A stretch of DNA of 64,000 nt from Lachnospiraceae bacterium. Its GTDB lineage: Bacteria > Bacillota > Clostridia > Lachnospirales > Lachnospiraceae. Shown in pieces: positions 25,278 to 34,521 of this stretch (within the stretch, counting starts at the first letter, position 1; every line of letters begins with the position of its first letter). Both the position numbers and the translations under genes were made by a program. Where the stretch lies: contig JAGANL010000047.1 of assembly GCA_017624235.1 (NCBI GenBank), positions 62,001 to 126,000 on the forward strand, written 5' to 3'. The notes under the pieces were generated by a model. That model was not told where the DNA came from, did not search any database, and worked only from the letters and a program-made list of their open reading frames with translations.

Positions 25278-26222
25278 ATGACAGACTATAGAAAAGCGGT
25301 GATGATAGGATGCGGGTTTGTTGGTTCGGCTACCGTATTCAGCCTGATGCAGAGCGGTCTTTTTTCAGAGATTGCGATGATTGATGCTGATACCGGTAAG
25401 GCAGAGGGTGAGGCGATGGATATCAGCCACGGTATTCCATTTGCCAGACAGATGAAGGTCTATGCAGGTACTTATGAGGATGTGACTGATGCAGGGCTTG
25501 TCATCGTAACAGCAGGAGCCAACCAGAAGCCAAATGAGACAAGATTGGATCTGGTCAATAAGAATGTAGCTATTTTCAAACAGATTATCCCGGAAATCGC
25601 TAAAAGAAATTTTGAAGGCATCTTACTTGTAGTAGCCAATCCGGTTGATATTCTGACTCATGTGGCCCAGAAGCTGTCCGGATTGCCGGAAAACCGGGTC
25701 ATTGGTTCGGGAACCGTACTGGACACCGGAAGACTGAAATACAGTCTGGGAGAGCATCTTGGAGTGGACAGCAGAAGCGTTCACGCGTTTATTATCGGAG
25801 AGCATGGTGACAGTGAAATTGCGGCATGGAGCAGCGCCAATGTGTCCGGTATTCCATTAAATGACTTCTGCGAGATGCGTGGACATTTTCAACATGAAAA
25901 GGCGATGAAAGACATTGCCGAGCAGGTTAAGAACAGTGCCTATGAAATTATTCAAAGAAAGAAAGCCACTTACTATGGAGTGGCTATGGCAGTCAGGCGA
26001 ATCTGTGAGGTCATCGTCAGAGATGAAAAGTCCATTCTGCCAGTATCGACAGTCATGCGCGGGGAGCATGGAATTGATGGTGTGGTACTGAGCATGCCCT
26101 GCATTGTAGGCAGAGAGGGAATTGAAACAAAGGTCCCGATTCCATTAAGTGAGAAGGAAGAGGAACAGCTGAGAGAATCGGCAGAAGTCCTGAAGACCAT
26201 AGTAGACCGGCTGGACATTTGA
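25278..26222 (+). CDS. ldh: L-lactate dehydrogenase
   Basis: NAD-dependent reduction of pyruvate to L-lactate, 314 residues. The ATG at 25278 follows AAAGGAGAAAAGG and gives MTDYRKAVMIGCGFVGSAT with the Rossmann glycine motif; the frame upstream overlaps the rubredoxin and is rejected. Other features are ANPVDILTHVAQKLSG, the Arg of TRLDLVNKNV, catalytic His in FIIGEHGDSE, and SVHAFI. The motif TAGANQKPNETRLDL suits lactate rather than malate as substrate. Co-occurrence with an electron-carrier gene suggests redox balancing. A TATAAT at 26232-26237 just after the gene may start the next operon. Confidence 0.95.
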   Translation: MTDYRKAVMIGCGFVGSATVFSLMQSGLFSEIAMIDADTGKAEGEAMDISHGIPFARQMKVYAGTYEDVTDAGLVIVTAGANQKPNETRLDLVNKNVAIFKQIIPEIAKRNFEGILLVVANPVDILTHVAQKLSGLPENRVIGSGTVLDTGRLKYSLGEHLGVDSRSVHAFIIGEHGDSEIAAWSSANVSGIPLNDFCEMRGHFQHEKAMKDIAEQVKNSAYEIIQRKKATYYGVAMAVRRICEVIVRDEKSILPVSTVMRGEHGIDGVVLSMPCIVGREGIETKVPIPLSEKEEEQLRESAEVLKTIVDRLDI

Positions 26223-26270
26223 TCTATACGCTATAATAGTACTTAAGACAGGTAAACGGAGGAACCGGAT

Positions 26271-27335
26271 ATGAGCGAGGTTATTTTAGTAGTAGATGAC
26301 GACAGTGCAAATCTGATGCTGGCGCAAAAGATATTGGGAGGAAGCTATCGGGTTGCAGCCGCTAATTCCGGGGCAGCTGCCTTTAAGTATCTGGAGAAGA
26401 ACCGGCCGGATCTGATTCTGTTAGATATCAATATGCCTCAGATGAGTGGATTTGAAGCCATTCAGAAATTGAAAAGTGACGAAAATTACAGTTCGATTCC
26501 GGTTATCTTTCTGACTGCGGACAAGAGTGTGGAAACAGAGACGAAATGTTTTCAGGCGGGAGCGATTGATTTTGTCGGAAAGCCTTTTGTACCGGATATT
26601 CTAATCAGCAGGGTGCGCAGAACGTTGGAACTGGAAAGGTATCATTCCGGTCTGGAGGAGCTCGTCAAAGAGCAGACCAGGCAGTTGAAGGAGAGGGCAC
26701 AGAGAATCAATGAGATACAGAATCATGTCATTGTCGGGATGGCGAATCTCATTGAGAGCCGGGATGGCAGTACAGGCAAGCATGTCAAGAATACACAGCT
26801 TTACGTTACGATGATTGTAGATGAACTGAAAAATCTGGGGTATTTTTCGAAAATTCTGACCGAAGAGTACATACAGAATATCTGTAAGGCAGCTCCGCTT
26901 CATGATATCGGAAAGATTAAGATTCCTGACAGTATCCTTCAGAAGCCGGGAAGGCTTACGGAGGAAGAATTTCAGGAAATGAAGAAGCATACAGAATACA
27001 GCATGGAAATTATCCGAAATATCATTGGGGATGTCGAGGATGAGGAATATGTGAAGGTGGTAAGCGATATAGCCCTTTATCATCATGAGAGATGGGATGG
27101 AACCGGATATCCGAAAGGGCTTGCAGCAGAGCAGATTCCGCTGTGTGCCAGAATCATGGCGGTGGCAGATGTGTTTGATGCTCTGTATGAGGAGCGGTGC
27201 TATAAGTCTCCGGTGCGTCCGGTCGGAAAGGTGCTGGAGATTCTGGAAAAGGGAAAGGGCTCACAGTTCGATCCGGTCATTGTGGATGTCTTTGCGGGAT
27301 TGGAACAGAAATTGAGAGATATTTTGGGTGAATAA
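26271..27335 (+). CDS. Response regulator with active-looking HD-GYP c-di-GMP phosphodiesterase domain
   Basis: A 354-residue two-domain regulator. The N-terminal receiver has Asp9-Asp10, phospho-Asp51 in LILLDINMPQMSG and Lys in FVGKPF. A helix (about 118-150) leads to an HD-GYP domain that hydrolyses c-di-GMP. All metal-binding features are present: His170, His210-Asp211 in PLHDIGKIKIPD, His239, His270-His271 in HHERWDGTGYP, and Asp299 in VADVFDAL. Its TAA lies 8 bases inside the next gene, a hybrid kinase with an HPt domain, which is the natural phospho-donor. TATAAT 34 bases upstream with a poorly spaced TGGACA is a candidate promoter. Confidence 0.92.
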   Translation: MSEVILVVDDDSANLMLAQKILGGSYRVAAANSGAAAFKYLEKNRPDLILLDINMPQMSGFEAIQKLKSDENYSSIPVIFLTADKSVETETKCFQAGAIDFVGKPFVPDILISRVRRTLELERYHSGLEELVKEQTRQLKERAQRINEIQNHVIVGMANLIESRDGSTGKHVKNTQLYVTMIVDELKNLGYFSKILTEEYIQNICKAAPLHDIGKIKIPDSILQKPGRLTEEEFQEMKKHTEYSMEIIRNIIGDVEDEEYVKVVSDIALYHHERWDGTGYPKGLAAEQIPLCARIMAVADVFDALYEERCYKSPVRPVGKVLEILEKGKGSQFDPVIVDVFAGLEQKLRDILGE

Positions 27336-30186
27336 TGATAGGCTGGTGGCATACGTGAAAAAGAAATCTTATAAAATGGAAAATAGCAGGCCGATTGAAA
27401 TAATTATTTTGGTGATTTATACACTTTATACTCTTGCCATGTTTTTGATGACAGTTGTGATGGAGTGGGGAAGCTGGAGTGTGCAGATGATGCTGACCGG
27501 CCTGGTACTCAGTTGGGTGGTAACCATTCAGAAATATAAGGATTATAAGTTTCGGGCTTATTTTACGGCAGCAATGGTCTGGATGAATTTTATCATCTAT
27601 GGAATACATTCCCCAGGCTATGAAGGTCTGTTGTCCATGATGTGTGCGATAACTGTGCTTCTGGGTCTTTACTTTATTCCGGGCATTGTGCCCCTGTCAG
27701 CGGCAGCGTCTTTGTTTTTACTTTTGTACCATGCGTTTATTGTGTCGAGCATACAGGCCAGTTCTGTGAAGGATATTGTCCGCCTCGTGCTGCAGATTTC
27801 GGGAGTCGGCCTGACGACCTGCATTACCTGGTATCTGATTAAGATGCGTGCAGAAAGCAATGAGGAGCTTTTAGATACCATTGAGACTCTGCAAAGGGCA
27901 GAGAAGAGTAAGGATGATTTTCTGGCCAATGTATCACACGAGATACGAACCCCGATCAATACCGTATGCGGTATGAGTGAGATGGTGCTCAGGGAGGAAA
28001 TACCGGAGCGGGTAAGAAAGGATATTTTTAATATACAGACAGCAGGGAGGAACCTGCTGTCTGTTGTGAGTGATGTGTTGGATTTTTCAGAGCTGGAGTC
28101 CGGGAAGATGGAGCTTGTGGAAGAGCCGTATAATATTACTTCTACAATCAATGACATTATCAATATGAGTATTGCCAGAAAAAACGGCAAACGGATTGAA
28201 CTAATTGTAGACTGTGAGGCAACGATCCCGTGCGGGCTGGTCGGAGATGAGCAGAAGCTCAGAAGGGCAATCATGAATATCGTAGATAATGCCATCAAGT
28301 TTACCAGTGAAGGAGGAATTGTCATTACGGTTGCGTCCAGAAAGGAGAAATACGGCATCAATCTCTGTATCGGTGTGAGGGATACCGGCATCGGTATGAA
28401 TGCCGAAACGATTGAAAAGCTGTTTACCAGCTTTAATCAGGTGGATACAAAACGTAACCGTCAGGAGGGCGGTATTGGTCTGGGACTTGCCATCACATCG
28501 GCCATTGTGGATAAGATGGGCGGTTTCGTTTCAGTAAAGAGCGTTCCGGAAAAGGGAAGCGAACTGCAGGTGGTTATTCCCCAGAAGGTCTTTGATGAAC
28601 ATCCGATTATATCCGTGAGGGACTCTGAAAAGATTTACATTGCGTCCTACATTGACATGGAAAAATACGATTATATGTCGGTACGTGAAGGGTATCAAAA
28701 CATGATCCAGCATATGGTGGAGCAGCTTGGACTGTCATATCGTTCCTGTCAGAATCTGGCAGAACTGAAAAGGCGTATTGAAAAGGAAAATTTCACCCAT
28801 GTGTTTATCAGCTGGGAGGAATACTGTGAGGATCAGCAATATTTTGAAGAGCTGTCTTACCGGTTTAAGGTGATTTTAGTGCATGACAGAGAAAGCGAAG
28901 AGTGTACGGCAGGAGCAATGTTCCATATCTATAAGCCCTTCTACGTGCTTTCGATTGCCTCTGTACTGAACGGAGAAAATGTGGTTCAGAGTATGGATGG
29001 AAGTCATTATCAGAACCGGAGATTTGTTGCTCCACAGGCATCGGTGCTCGTGGTGGATGACAATGTGATGAATCTGCGGGTGGTGGAGGGGCTGCTTAGA
29101 CCATACCGGATCAAGGTATTTGTGGCAGGCAGCGGAAGAGAAGCGCTGCAGAAGATTGAGTCCATGGAATTTGATTTTGTCTTTATGGATCATATGATGC
29201 CGGAGATGGATGGTGTCGAGACGCTTCATCGAATACGTAAGAAACCTGGCAGATATTTTCAAGAGGTTCCGGTGATTGCACTGACAGCCAATGCAATTGG
29301 TGGAGCAAGAGAAATGTTCCTGTCGGAAGGCTTTGCGGATTTTGTGGCAAAGCCGATTGAGATTTCAGTATTAGAAAGGGTATTGCGCAGGCATATACCG
29401 GAAAAGAAGGTTATCAAGATCGAAGAGGCGGAAGGGCTGGAGGAAGCAGATGGAGCAGTGTCACCGGAACAGAGCAGTGTCACCGGAAAGCAGCAGCTGG
29501 AAGCTGTGGAAAGGAAAGCAGGAAAGTTTCAGATTGAGGACCTGGATGTAGAGACAGCACTGCACTATTGCGGCGGACAACTGGAGGATTATATTGACAT
29601 TGCGCGAATCTATTATACGAGCGGCCTGAAGAAAAAGGCAGAGATGGAAGAAGCATATGCGAAAAGGAACTGGAATGATTATGCGATTATGACACACTCT
29701 TTGAAGAGCATGTCCTTAAATATTGGAGCCCAGAAGCTGTCTGACATGGCAAAGGGATTGGAAACGGCCGCCAAAGCGGGGGAGGAAGCGTACATACTCC
29801 TGCATCATGCAGAAACAATCGGGGAATACAGCCATATACTTTCTGTCATCGGCAGTCATCCGGTTCTGTTTCCGGAGAAAAAGCAGGATACAGAGAGCGG
29901 TATAGAGCAGGCAACGGAAGCGGTTGCACAGGGACAGCAGGCAGCTGAGCAGAAACTGCCGGAGATGGAGAGAGAGGTGCTGTGGCAGGAGATTGATAAG
30001 CTGCAGGAACAGCTGGATCGTTTTGAATATGAGGAAGTACAGAAGGTATTGGACGGATTATGGGAAAAACAATATCAGGGAGTGGCCTTGAGTGAGCTTT
30101 TGCAGGAGGTGAAGGAAAAGGCGGATGCCTTCGACTTTATGGGAGCAGGAGAAAAACTGCAGGAAGCAAAAGAAAAAATGAGGTAA
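27328..30186 (+). CDS. Hybrid sensor kinase A1: membrane sensor-HisKA-HATPase-pseudoreceiver-receiver-HPt
   Basis: A 952-residue hybrid kinase for a multistep phosphorelay. About six membrane helices (residues 20-170) form the sensor. Next are the dimerisation domain with phospho-His204 in VSHEIRTPINTV and the ATPase with NIVDNAIKF, DTGIGM and GIGLGLAI. A receiver-like domain lacking the acidic residues (about 425-560) ends YKPFYVLSIASVLNG. The true receiver has Asp577-Asp578 and phospho-Asp621 in FMDHMMPEMDG. The HPt has His790 in THSLKS. A helical tail of 110 residues completes it. The GTG at 27328 overlaps the preceding regulator; GTG 27346 or ATG 27376 are alternative starts. A homologue with the same plan is at 42085. 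Confidence 0.9.
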   Translation: MNNDRLVAYVKKKSYKMENSRPIEIIILVIYTLYTLAMFLMTVVMEWGSWSVQMMLTGLVLSWVVTIQKYKDYKFRAYFTAAMVWMNFIIYGIHSPGYEGLLSMMCAITVLLGLYFIPGIVPLSAAASLFLLLYHAFIVSSIQASSVKDIVRLVLQISGVGLTTCITWYLIKMRAESNEELLDTIETLQRAEKSKDDFLANVSHEIRTPINTVCGMSEMVLREEIPERVRKDIFNIQTAGRNLLSVVSDVLDFSELESGKMELVEEPYNITSTINDIINMSIARKNGKRIELIVDCEATIPCGLVGDEQKLRRAIMNIVDNAIKFTSEGGIVITVASRKEKYGINLCIGVRDTGIGMNAETIEKLFTSFNQVDTKRNRQEGGIGLGLAITSAIVDKMGGFVSVKSVPEKGSELQVVIPQKVFDEHPIISVRDSEKIYIASYIDMEKYDYMSVREGYQNMIQHMVEQLGLSYRSCQNLAELKRRIEKENFTHVFISWEEYCEDQQYFEELSYRFKVILVHDRESEECTAGAMFHIYKPFYVLSIASVLNGENVVQSMDGSHYQNRRFVAPQASVLVVDDNVMNLRVVEGLLRPYRIKVFVAGSGREALQKIESMEFDFVFMDHMMPEMDGVETLHRIRKKPGRYFQEVPVIALTANAIGGAREMFLSEGFADFVAKPIEISVLERVLRRHIPEKKVIKIEEAEGLEEADGAVSPEQSSVTGKQQLEAVERKAGKFQIEDLDVETALHYCGGQLEDYIDIARIYYTSGLKKKAEMEEAYAKRNWNDYAIMTHSLKSMSLNIGAQKLSDMAKGLETAAKAGEEAYILLHHAETIGEYSHILSVIGSHPVLFPEKKQDTESGIEQATEAVAQGQQAAEQKLPEMEREVLWQEIDKLQEQLDRFEYEEVQKVLDGLWEKQYQGVALSELLQEVKEKADAFDFMGAGEKLQEAKEKMR

Positions 30187-30192
30187 TGCGGC

Positions 30193-32871
30193 ATGATAAG
30201 AAGATGGATGGAAAAATTATATGATGGAGATATCAACTTGCGGGAAAGACTCCTGAGGATTATCCTGGTCTTTTCTGTCATCACAACGGCTCTTTTTGTG
30301 ATGGCAGGACCATTTATGGGGATTTCGACAGTGGTGATATTGCCGATGGTGTTGGTATTGACGGCAGCATCCCTGAGTCTGTTTCTGGTTCGTCGTTATA
30401 AGAAAATTGATTTGGCCGCCTGCTTGATGGGGCTGATTATCAATGGACTGCTGCTTCCGGTCATCTATTTTACGTCCGGAGGCTTAGAGGGAGGCGCACT
30501 TGTCTGGTTTGTCTTTGGAGTGGTCTATGTTTATCTGATGTTTTCCGGAAGGCAGCTTTTATTTTTTCTGCTTTGGGCGAATGGATCCTTCCTGTTGACG
30601 ATGTATGCTTCCTATCTGCATCCGGAATGGGTTACGAGGTCCGATGTGACGGTGGTAAGCTATGTAAGCTGTGGACTGGCTATTTTGGTCGTGGGAACAG
30701 CCATTGGTGTGCTCATCAAGTTTCAAAAGGGCGGATATGACAAAGAGAACGAACTGGCAAATCAGCAGAAAATTGAACTGGAGCGCATGAGCCGGTCAAA
30801 AAGCGCTTTCTTTGCGAATATGAGTCATGAGATTCGTACACCAATCAATACGATTATCGGATTAAATGAAATGATCCTGAGAGAGGAGATTTCGGATGAG
30901 ATAGCAGAAAATGCCATGAATATCCAGAATGCCAGCAAAATGCTGCTGGCACTCATCAATGACATTCTGGATCTTTCCAAGCTGGAATCCGGGAAAATGG
31001 AAATTGTGCCGGTACAATATGAAACCGGTGCCATGTTCAGTGATCTGGTCAATATTATCTGGATACGTGCGCATGAAAAGGGATTGGAGTTCAAGCTGGA
31101 TATTGCAGCGGATATTCCATCCATGCTCTACGGGGATGAGGTCAGGATTAAGCAGGTATTGACCAATATTTTGACGAATGCGGTCAAATATACGGAAAAG
31201 GGTTCGGTCACACTTTCGGCAAAGGGAGAACGGGTTGGCAACAATAAGGTGCTGCTGCGCATTTCGGTGGAGGATACCGGAATCGGTATCCGAAAAGAGA
31301 GTGTGAAGGAACTGTTTTCCTCATTCCGAAGGGTGGATGAGGAGAAAAACCGCAATATTGAAGGTACGGGATTAGGATTGTCCATTTCCAAACAGCTCAT
31401 TGAAATGATGGGTGGAGAAATTTCCGTGGATAGTATCTATACAAGAGGTTCGGTGTTTACTGTTACAGTAGAGCAGGATATTGTGGATGCGAATCCGGTA
31501 GGAAGCGTGGACTTCATGATCAGGAAAAAAAGCCTTTACCGGGAAAGATATAAACAGAGCTTTGAGGCTCCTGAGGCCAGAGTGCTTATCGTGGATGATA
31601 ATGAAATGAATTTGATGGTGGCATGTAAGCTGTTGCGTGCTACGAGGGTACAGGTCGATACGGCTGTCAGCGGCAAGAAATGTCTGGAAATGACAAAAAC
31701 TAAGGCATATCATGTGATTTTCATGGATCACATGATGCCTGAAATGGATGGAGAAGAGACCCTGAGGCTTTTGAAGCAGCAGGAAAACGGCCATTGTCAG
31801 GATGTGCCGGTCGTTGCGCTGACGGCCAATGTCATGAATGGAGCAGAAAAGATATACCGGGATAAGGGATTTGCAGGTTATCTTGCCAAGCCGATCAGCG
31901 GGGCGCTGTTAGAAGCGACATTGTTAAAGTATATTCCAAGGGAGCTGATCGAATACAGTGTACAGGAGGCTGAAAAAGAGAATGCGAGGGAGACGATCAA
32001 GCTGATTTCCCCGGCAGGCAAGCGAAAGGTCATGATCACTACGGACTGCGTATGCGATCTGCCGGAAGCCTGGCTGGAACAGTTTGGCGTGAAGGTCATG
32101 TATTATTATGTCCTGACCAAAGAGGGAAGATTCTGTGATGGCAGAGAGGTATCTTCGGACAGCCTTTTGAAATATCTGGAGCAGTCGGGTAATACCGCCA
32201 GTTCTTCGGCAGCGTCGGTGAAAGAATATGAAGCTTTTATGGCGGGTGCTTTGGGTGAAGCGGATAAGGTACTGCATATCTCCATGGCTTCGGCTGTCGG
32301 CGAAGGGTTTCAAAATGCCACGGCTGCCTCAAAGGGCTTTGACAATGTCCGGGTATTTAACAGCGGGCATCTGTCAAGCGGTATGGGTCTTCTGGTGCTA
32401 TATGCCGCAAAAATGGCGAAGGACGGATGCGGCGTAGAGGAAATCTGTAAGAAGCTGGAAATGGTCAGAGGCAAAATCTCCACCAGCTTTATCGTATCCT
32501 CAGCGGACAGCCTGTACCGGAATCAAAAAATCGGTAAAGGCGTTATGAAGCTGTGCCATACCTGGGGCATTCATCCGGTACTCTATCTGTCACAGAACAG
32601 AATTAAGGTGCAGGGCGTGAAAATTGGAAAAGGAGATACTGCATTTAAGCGATATATCCGGCATCAGCTGCGACACAGGAAACAGATCGATACCAGAATC
32701 CTTTTTCTGACCTATGCCGGCTGTTCCTTAAAGCAGCTGAAGCAGATTCAGGAGGAAGTGGCAAAATATGTACGGTTTGACCGTATCGTGCTGCAGAAGG
32801 CATCAGCTACCATTTCCAGTAACTGTGGAATCGGAGCCTTTGGATTGATTTTTATGAAAAAAATAAAGTAA
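30193..32871 (+). CDS. Sensor kinase A2: six-helix sensor-HisKA-HATPase-receiver-DegV fusion
   Basis: An 892-residue protein with an unusual end. Residues 1-175 form about six membrane helices with a conserved loop, YFTSGGLEGGALVWF. A HisKA domain with His212 (MSHEIRTPINTI) and a complete ATPase domain (NILTNAVKY, DTGIGI, GTGLGLSI) follow. The receiver has Asp468-Asp469, phospho-Asp512 in FMDHMMPEMDG and LAKPIS. Residues 612-892 are a full-length DegV domain, a fold known to bind a fatty acid: ITTDCVCDLPEAWLEQFGVK and VRVFNSGHLSSGMGLLVLYA. The DegV loop normally TDS-x-A-D reads TDCVCD (Cys619, Cys621). It lies 6 bases after A1. I know of no described kinase-DegV fusion; a paralogue is at 44895. 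Confidence 0.88.
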   Translation: MIRRWMEKLYDGDINLRERLLRIILVFSVITTALFVMAGPFMGISTVVILPMVLVLTAASLSLFLVRRYKKIDLAACLMGLIINGLLLPVIYFTSGGLEGGALVWFVFGVVYVYLMFSGRQLLFFLLWANGSFLLTMYASYLHPEWVTRSDVTVVSYVSCGLAILVVGTAIGVLIKFQKGGYDKENELANQQKIELERMSRSKSAFFANMSHEIRTPINTIIGLNEMILREEISDEIAENAMNIQNASKMLLALINDILDLSKLESGKMEIVPVQYETGAMFSDLVNIIWIRAHEKGLEFKLDIAADIPSMLYGDEVRIKQVLTNILTNAVKYTEKGSVTLSAKGERVGNNKVLLRISVEDTGIGIRKESVKELFSSFRRVDEEKNRNIEGTGLGLSISKQLIEMMGGEISVDSIYTRGSVFTVTVEQDIVDANPVGSVDFMIRKKSLYRERYKQSFEAPEARVLIVDDNEMNLMVACKLLRATRVQVDTAVSGKKCLEMTKTKAYHVIFMDHMMPEMDGEETLRLLKQQENGHCQDVPVVALTANVMNGAEKIYRDKGFAGYLAKPISGALLEATLLKYIPRELIEYSVQEAEKENARETIKLISPAGKRKVMITTDCVCDLPEAWLEQFGVKVMYYYVLTKEGRFCDGREVSSDSLLKYLEQSGNTASSSAASVKEYEAFMAGALGEADKVLHISMASAVGEGFQNATAASKGFDNVRVFNSGHLSSGMGLLVLYAAKMAKDGCGVEEICKKLEMVRGKISTSFIVSSADSLYRNQKIGKGVMKLCHTWGIHPVLYLSQNRIKVQGVKIGKGDTAFKRYIRHQLRHRKQIDTRILFLTYAGCSLKQLKQIQEEVAKYVRFDRIVLQKASATISSNCGIGAFGLIFMKKIK

Positions 32872-32938
32872 AAAAATCGGTTTTTTGATAAAAACACAAA
32901 AAATTGACACATATTTATATAAATTACCATAAAATTAC

Positions 32939-32967
32939 TTGAATAATTGATACATATTATCTATAAT
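32939..32967 (+). promoter_or_regulatory. Sigma-A promoter of the second chemosensory operon
   Basis: TTGAAT (32939-32944), a 17-base spacer and a perfect TATAAT (32962-32967), 31 bases before the ATG at 32998, in an AT-rich gap of 126 bases. A second possible -35 (TTGACA at 32904) has no good -10 at normal distance. No sigma-28 element is seen, so this operon appears to be under housekeeping control. Confidence 0.75.
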
Positions 32968-32997
32968 TTTCTTATCTGGTGTTTGGAGGAAGGATTT

Positions 32998-34521
32998 ATG
33001 GATCAGAGTGGCCTGTTTCAGTTTTCTGCAGATCATGCGTTGGAAGACATTTTGATATTTGATGAGAGCGGCCGAATCTGCTATGTGAATCGGTCAGTGG
33101 AGCAGCATCTGGAATATAAGAAAGCAGAACTGTACGGATGTCTGATTACGGATATCTTTTCCGGTACCTGGGAACTGAAGGAAGGTAGAATCCGATGTGG
33201 TCAGGCTGACGGGAGTCTTCAGGATATGATGGCATATCGTAAGAACGGTACCTGCTTTCCTGTAAAAGCAAGGCTGCTTGTCTATCGTGATCTCCAGGAC
33301 GGGGCGGAAGGGCACAGAGCCTATATTTGTATGGCTCATGATGTCTCCAATGAAATCTTTCTGGAAAAGAAGGCCAGCCGGGCAGGACAGGAGGCAGAGG
33401 AAGCTCTGAAGGTAAAGTCGGAGTTTGTGGCCAATGTGACGCATGAGCTCAGGACACCGGTCAATGGAATTTTGGGCAATATACAGGAATTGATTCGGCA
33501 GGAGACGGAAACGGACAAATTGAAGCTTCTTCATCTGGTAGAACGAGGATGCCATGATATGAATGCCCTGATCAATAATATTCTGGATTTTTCCAAGCTG
33601 GAAGCCGGTAAGTTCACGTTGGAAGCACGCAGCTTTCCTTTTCGGAACATGGTTGATTACGTAAAGTCCAATCACAGCAGCAAGATTATTGAGAAGGGAT
33701 TGGAGTTTTCGGTTACGGTTGCACCGGATATTCCGGAGCATGTGATAGGCGATGAACTCAGAATCGTGCAGATTCTCAACAATCTGCTCTCCAATGCCTG
33801 TAAATTTACATCGGTCGGAAGCATTCACGTGGAGATTGTGCAGACTGCCCGTTCCGGTAACCGTGCCGAGCTGTTTTTTATTGTCACCGATACCGGAATT
33901 GGGATTTCCAAGACCGATCAGGACAAGCTGTTTCAGAGCTTTTCACAGGTGGATGCTTCTATTTCGCGTAAATATGGGGGCACCGGTCTTGGATTGAATA
34001 TTTGTAAGCAGCTGGTGGAGCTGATGGGCGGCAGCATTCATGTGGATAGTGAACCGGGAAAGGGAACGAGATTTTTCTTTCATATCTGGGTCGAGATACC
34101 GCAGGATGAGGCCGGAGTTTCCGACTCGGAACCGGAAACGATTCCGACGGATGAGCAGGAAATCGTCCGCAAGCTGAAAAATCTGACGGAAAGCAGCATC
34201 AGTGAAAAAATCTGGAGCTATGGTGAAAAAGAAAATCAGGAAGAATTAGATAAGAAAATGTCTAAGCTCATTCTCAGTGTAGAAATGGGAAATTGGGAAA
34301 AGGCAGAGCAGTTTATAGAAACGATAAAGCAGCTTGTGGAAGGAGCGCCCAGAGAAGTGAAAAGTGTGGCGCTCAGACTGAAGATGGCAGTGCAAAAGGG
34401 GGACTATGAGAAGACTACGATAGCCTTTGAAAAGCTGCAGCAGCTGTTACATAACATGGAGGAGCCGAATGATGGGGAGCGGAATGAACAAGGTGCTTCC
34501 GAGGATTCTGATCGTGGATGA
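32998..34521 (+). CDS. PAS-domain sensor histidine kinase
   Basis: The first gene of the second chemosensory operon: a 507-residue kinase without membrane helices. The ATG at 32998 follows TTTGGAGGAAGGATTT; the upstream extension is not coding. A PAS domain (about 10-125, [20 protein letters not shown], and [10 protein letters not shown] at its end) is followed by HisKA with His149 in [14 protein letters not shown] and an ATPase with [16 protein letters not shown] and GTGLGLNI. The last 110 residues are charged and helical, with no receiver. Being soluble, it probably senses an intracellular signal. It overlaps the next gene by about 50 bases, so the two are coupled, and the receiver-HD-GYP-like product is its likely partner. 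Confidence 0.9.
   Translation: MDQSGLFQFSADHALEDILIFDESGRICYVNRSVEQHLEYKKAELYGCLITDIFSGTWELKEGRIRCGQADGSLQDMMAYRKNGTCFPVKARLLVYRDLQDGAEGHRAYICMAHDVSNEIFLEKKASRAGQEAEEALKVKSEFVANVTHELRTPVNGILGNIQELIRQETETDKLKLLHLVERGCHDMNALINNILDFSKLEAGKFTLEARSFPFRNMVDYVKSNHSSKIIEKGLEFSVTVAPDIPEHVIGDELRIVQILNNLLSNACKFTSVGSIHVEIVQTARSGNRAELFFIVTDTGIGISKTDQDKLFQSFSQVDASISRKYGGTGLGLNICKQLVELMGGSIHVDSEPGKGTRFFFHIWVEIPQDEAGVSDSEPETIPTDEQEIVRKLKNLTESSISEKIWSYGEKENQEELDKKMSKLILSVEMGNWEKAEQFIETIKQLVEGAPREVKSVALRLKMAVQKGDYEKTTIAFEKLQQLLHNMEEPNDGERNEQGASEDSDRG

Noticed and set aside
32872-32890. AAAAAATCGGTTTTTT after the first DegV fusion as a terminator
   Set aside because: An A-T-only stem with a GC loop is too weak; it may help termination but cannot be called.
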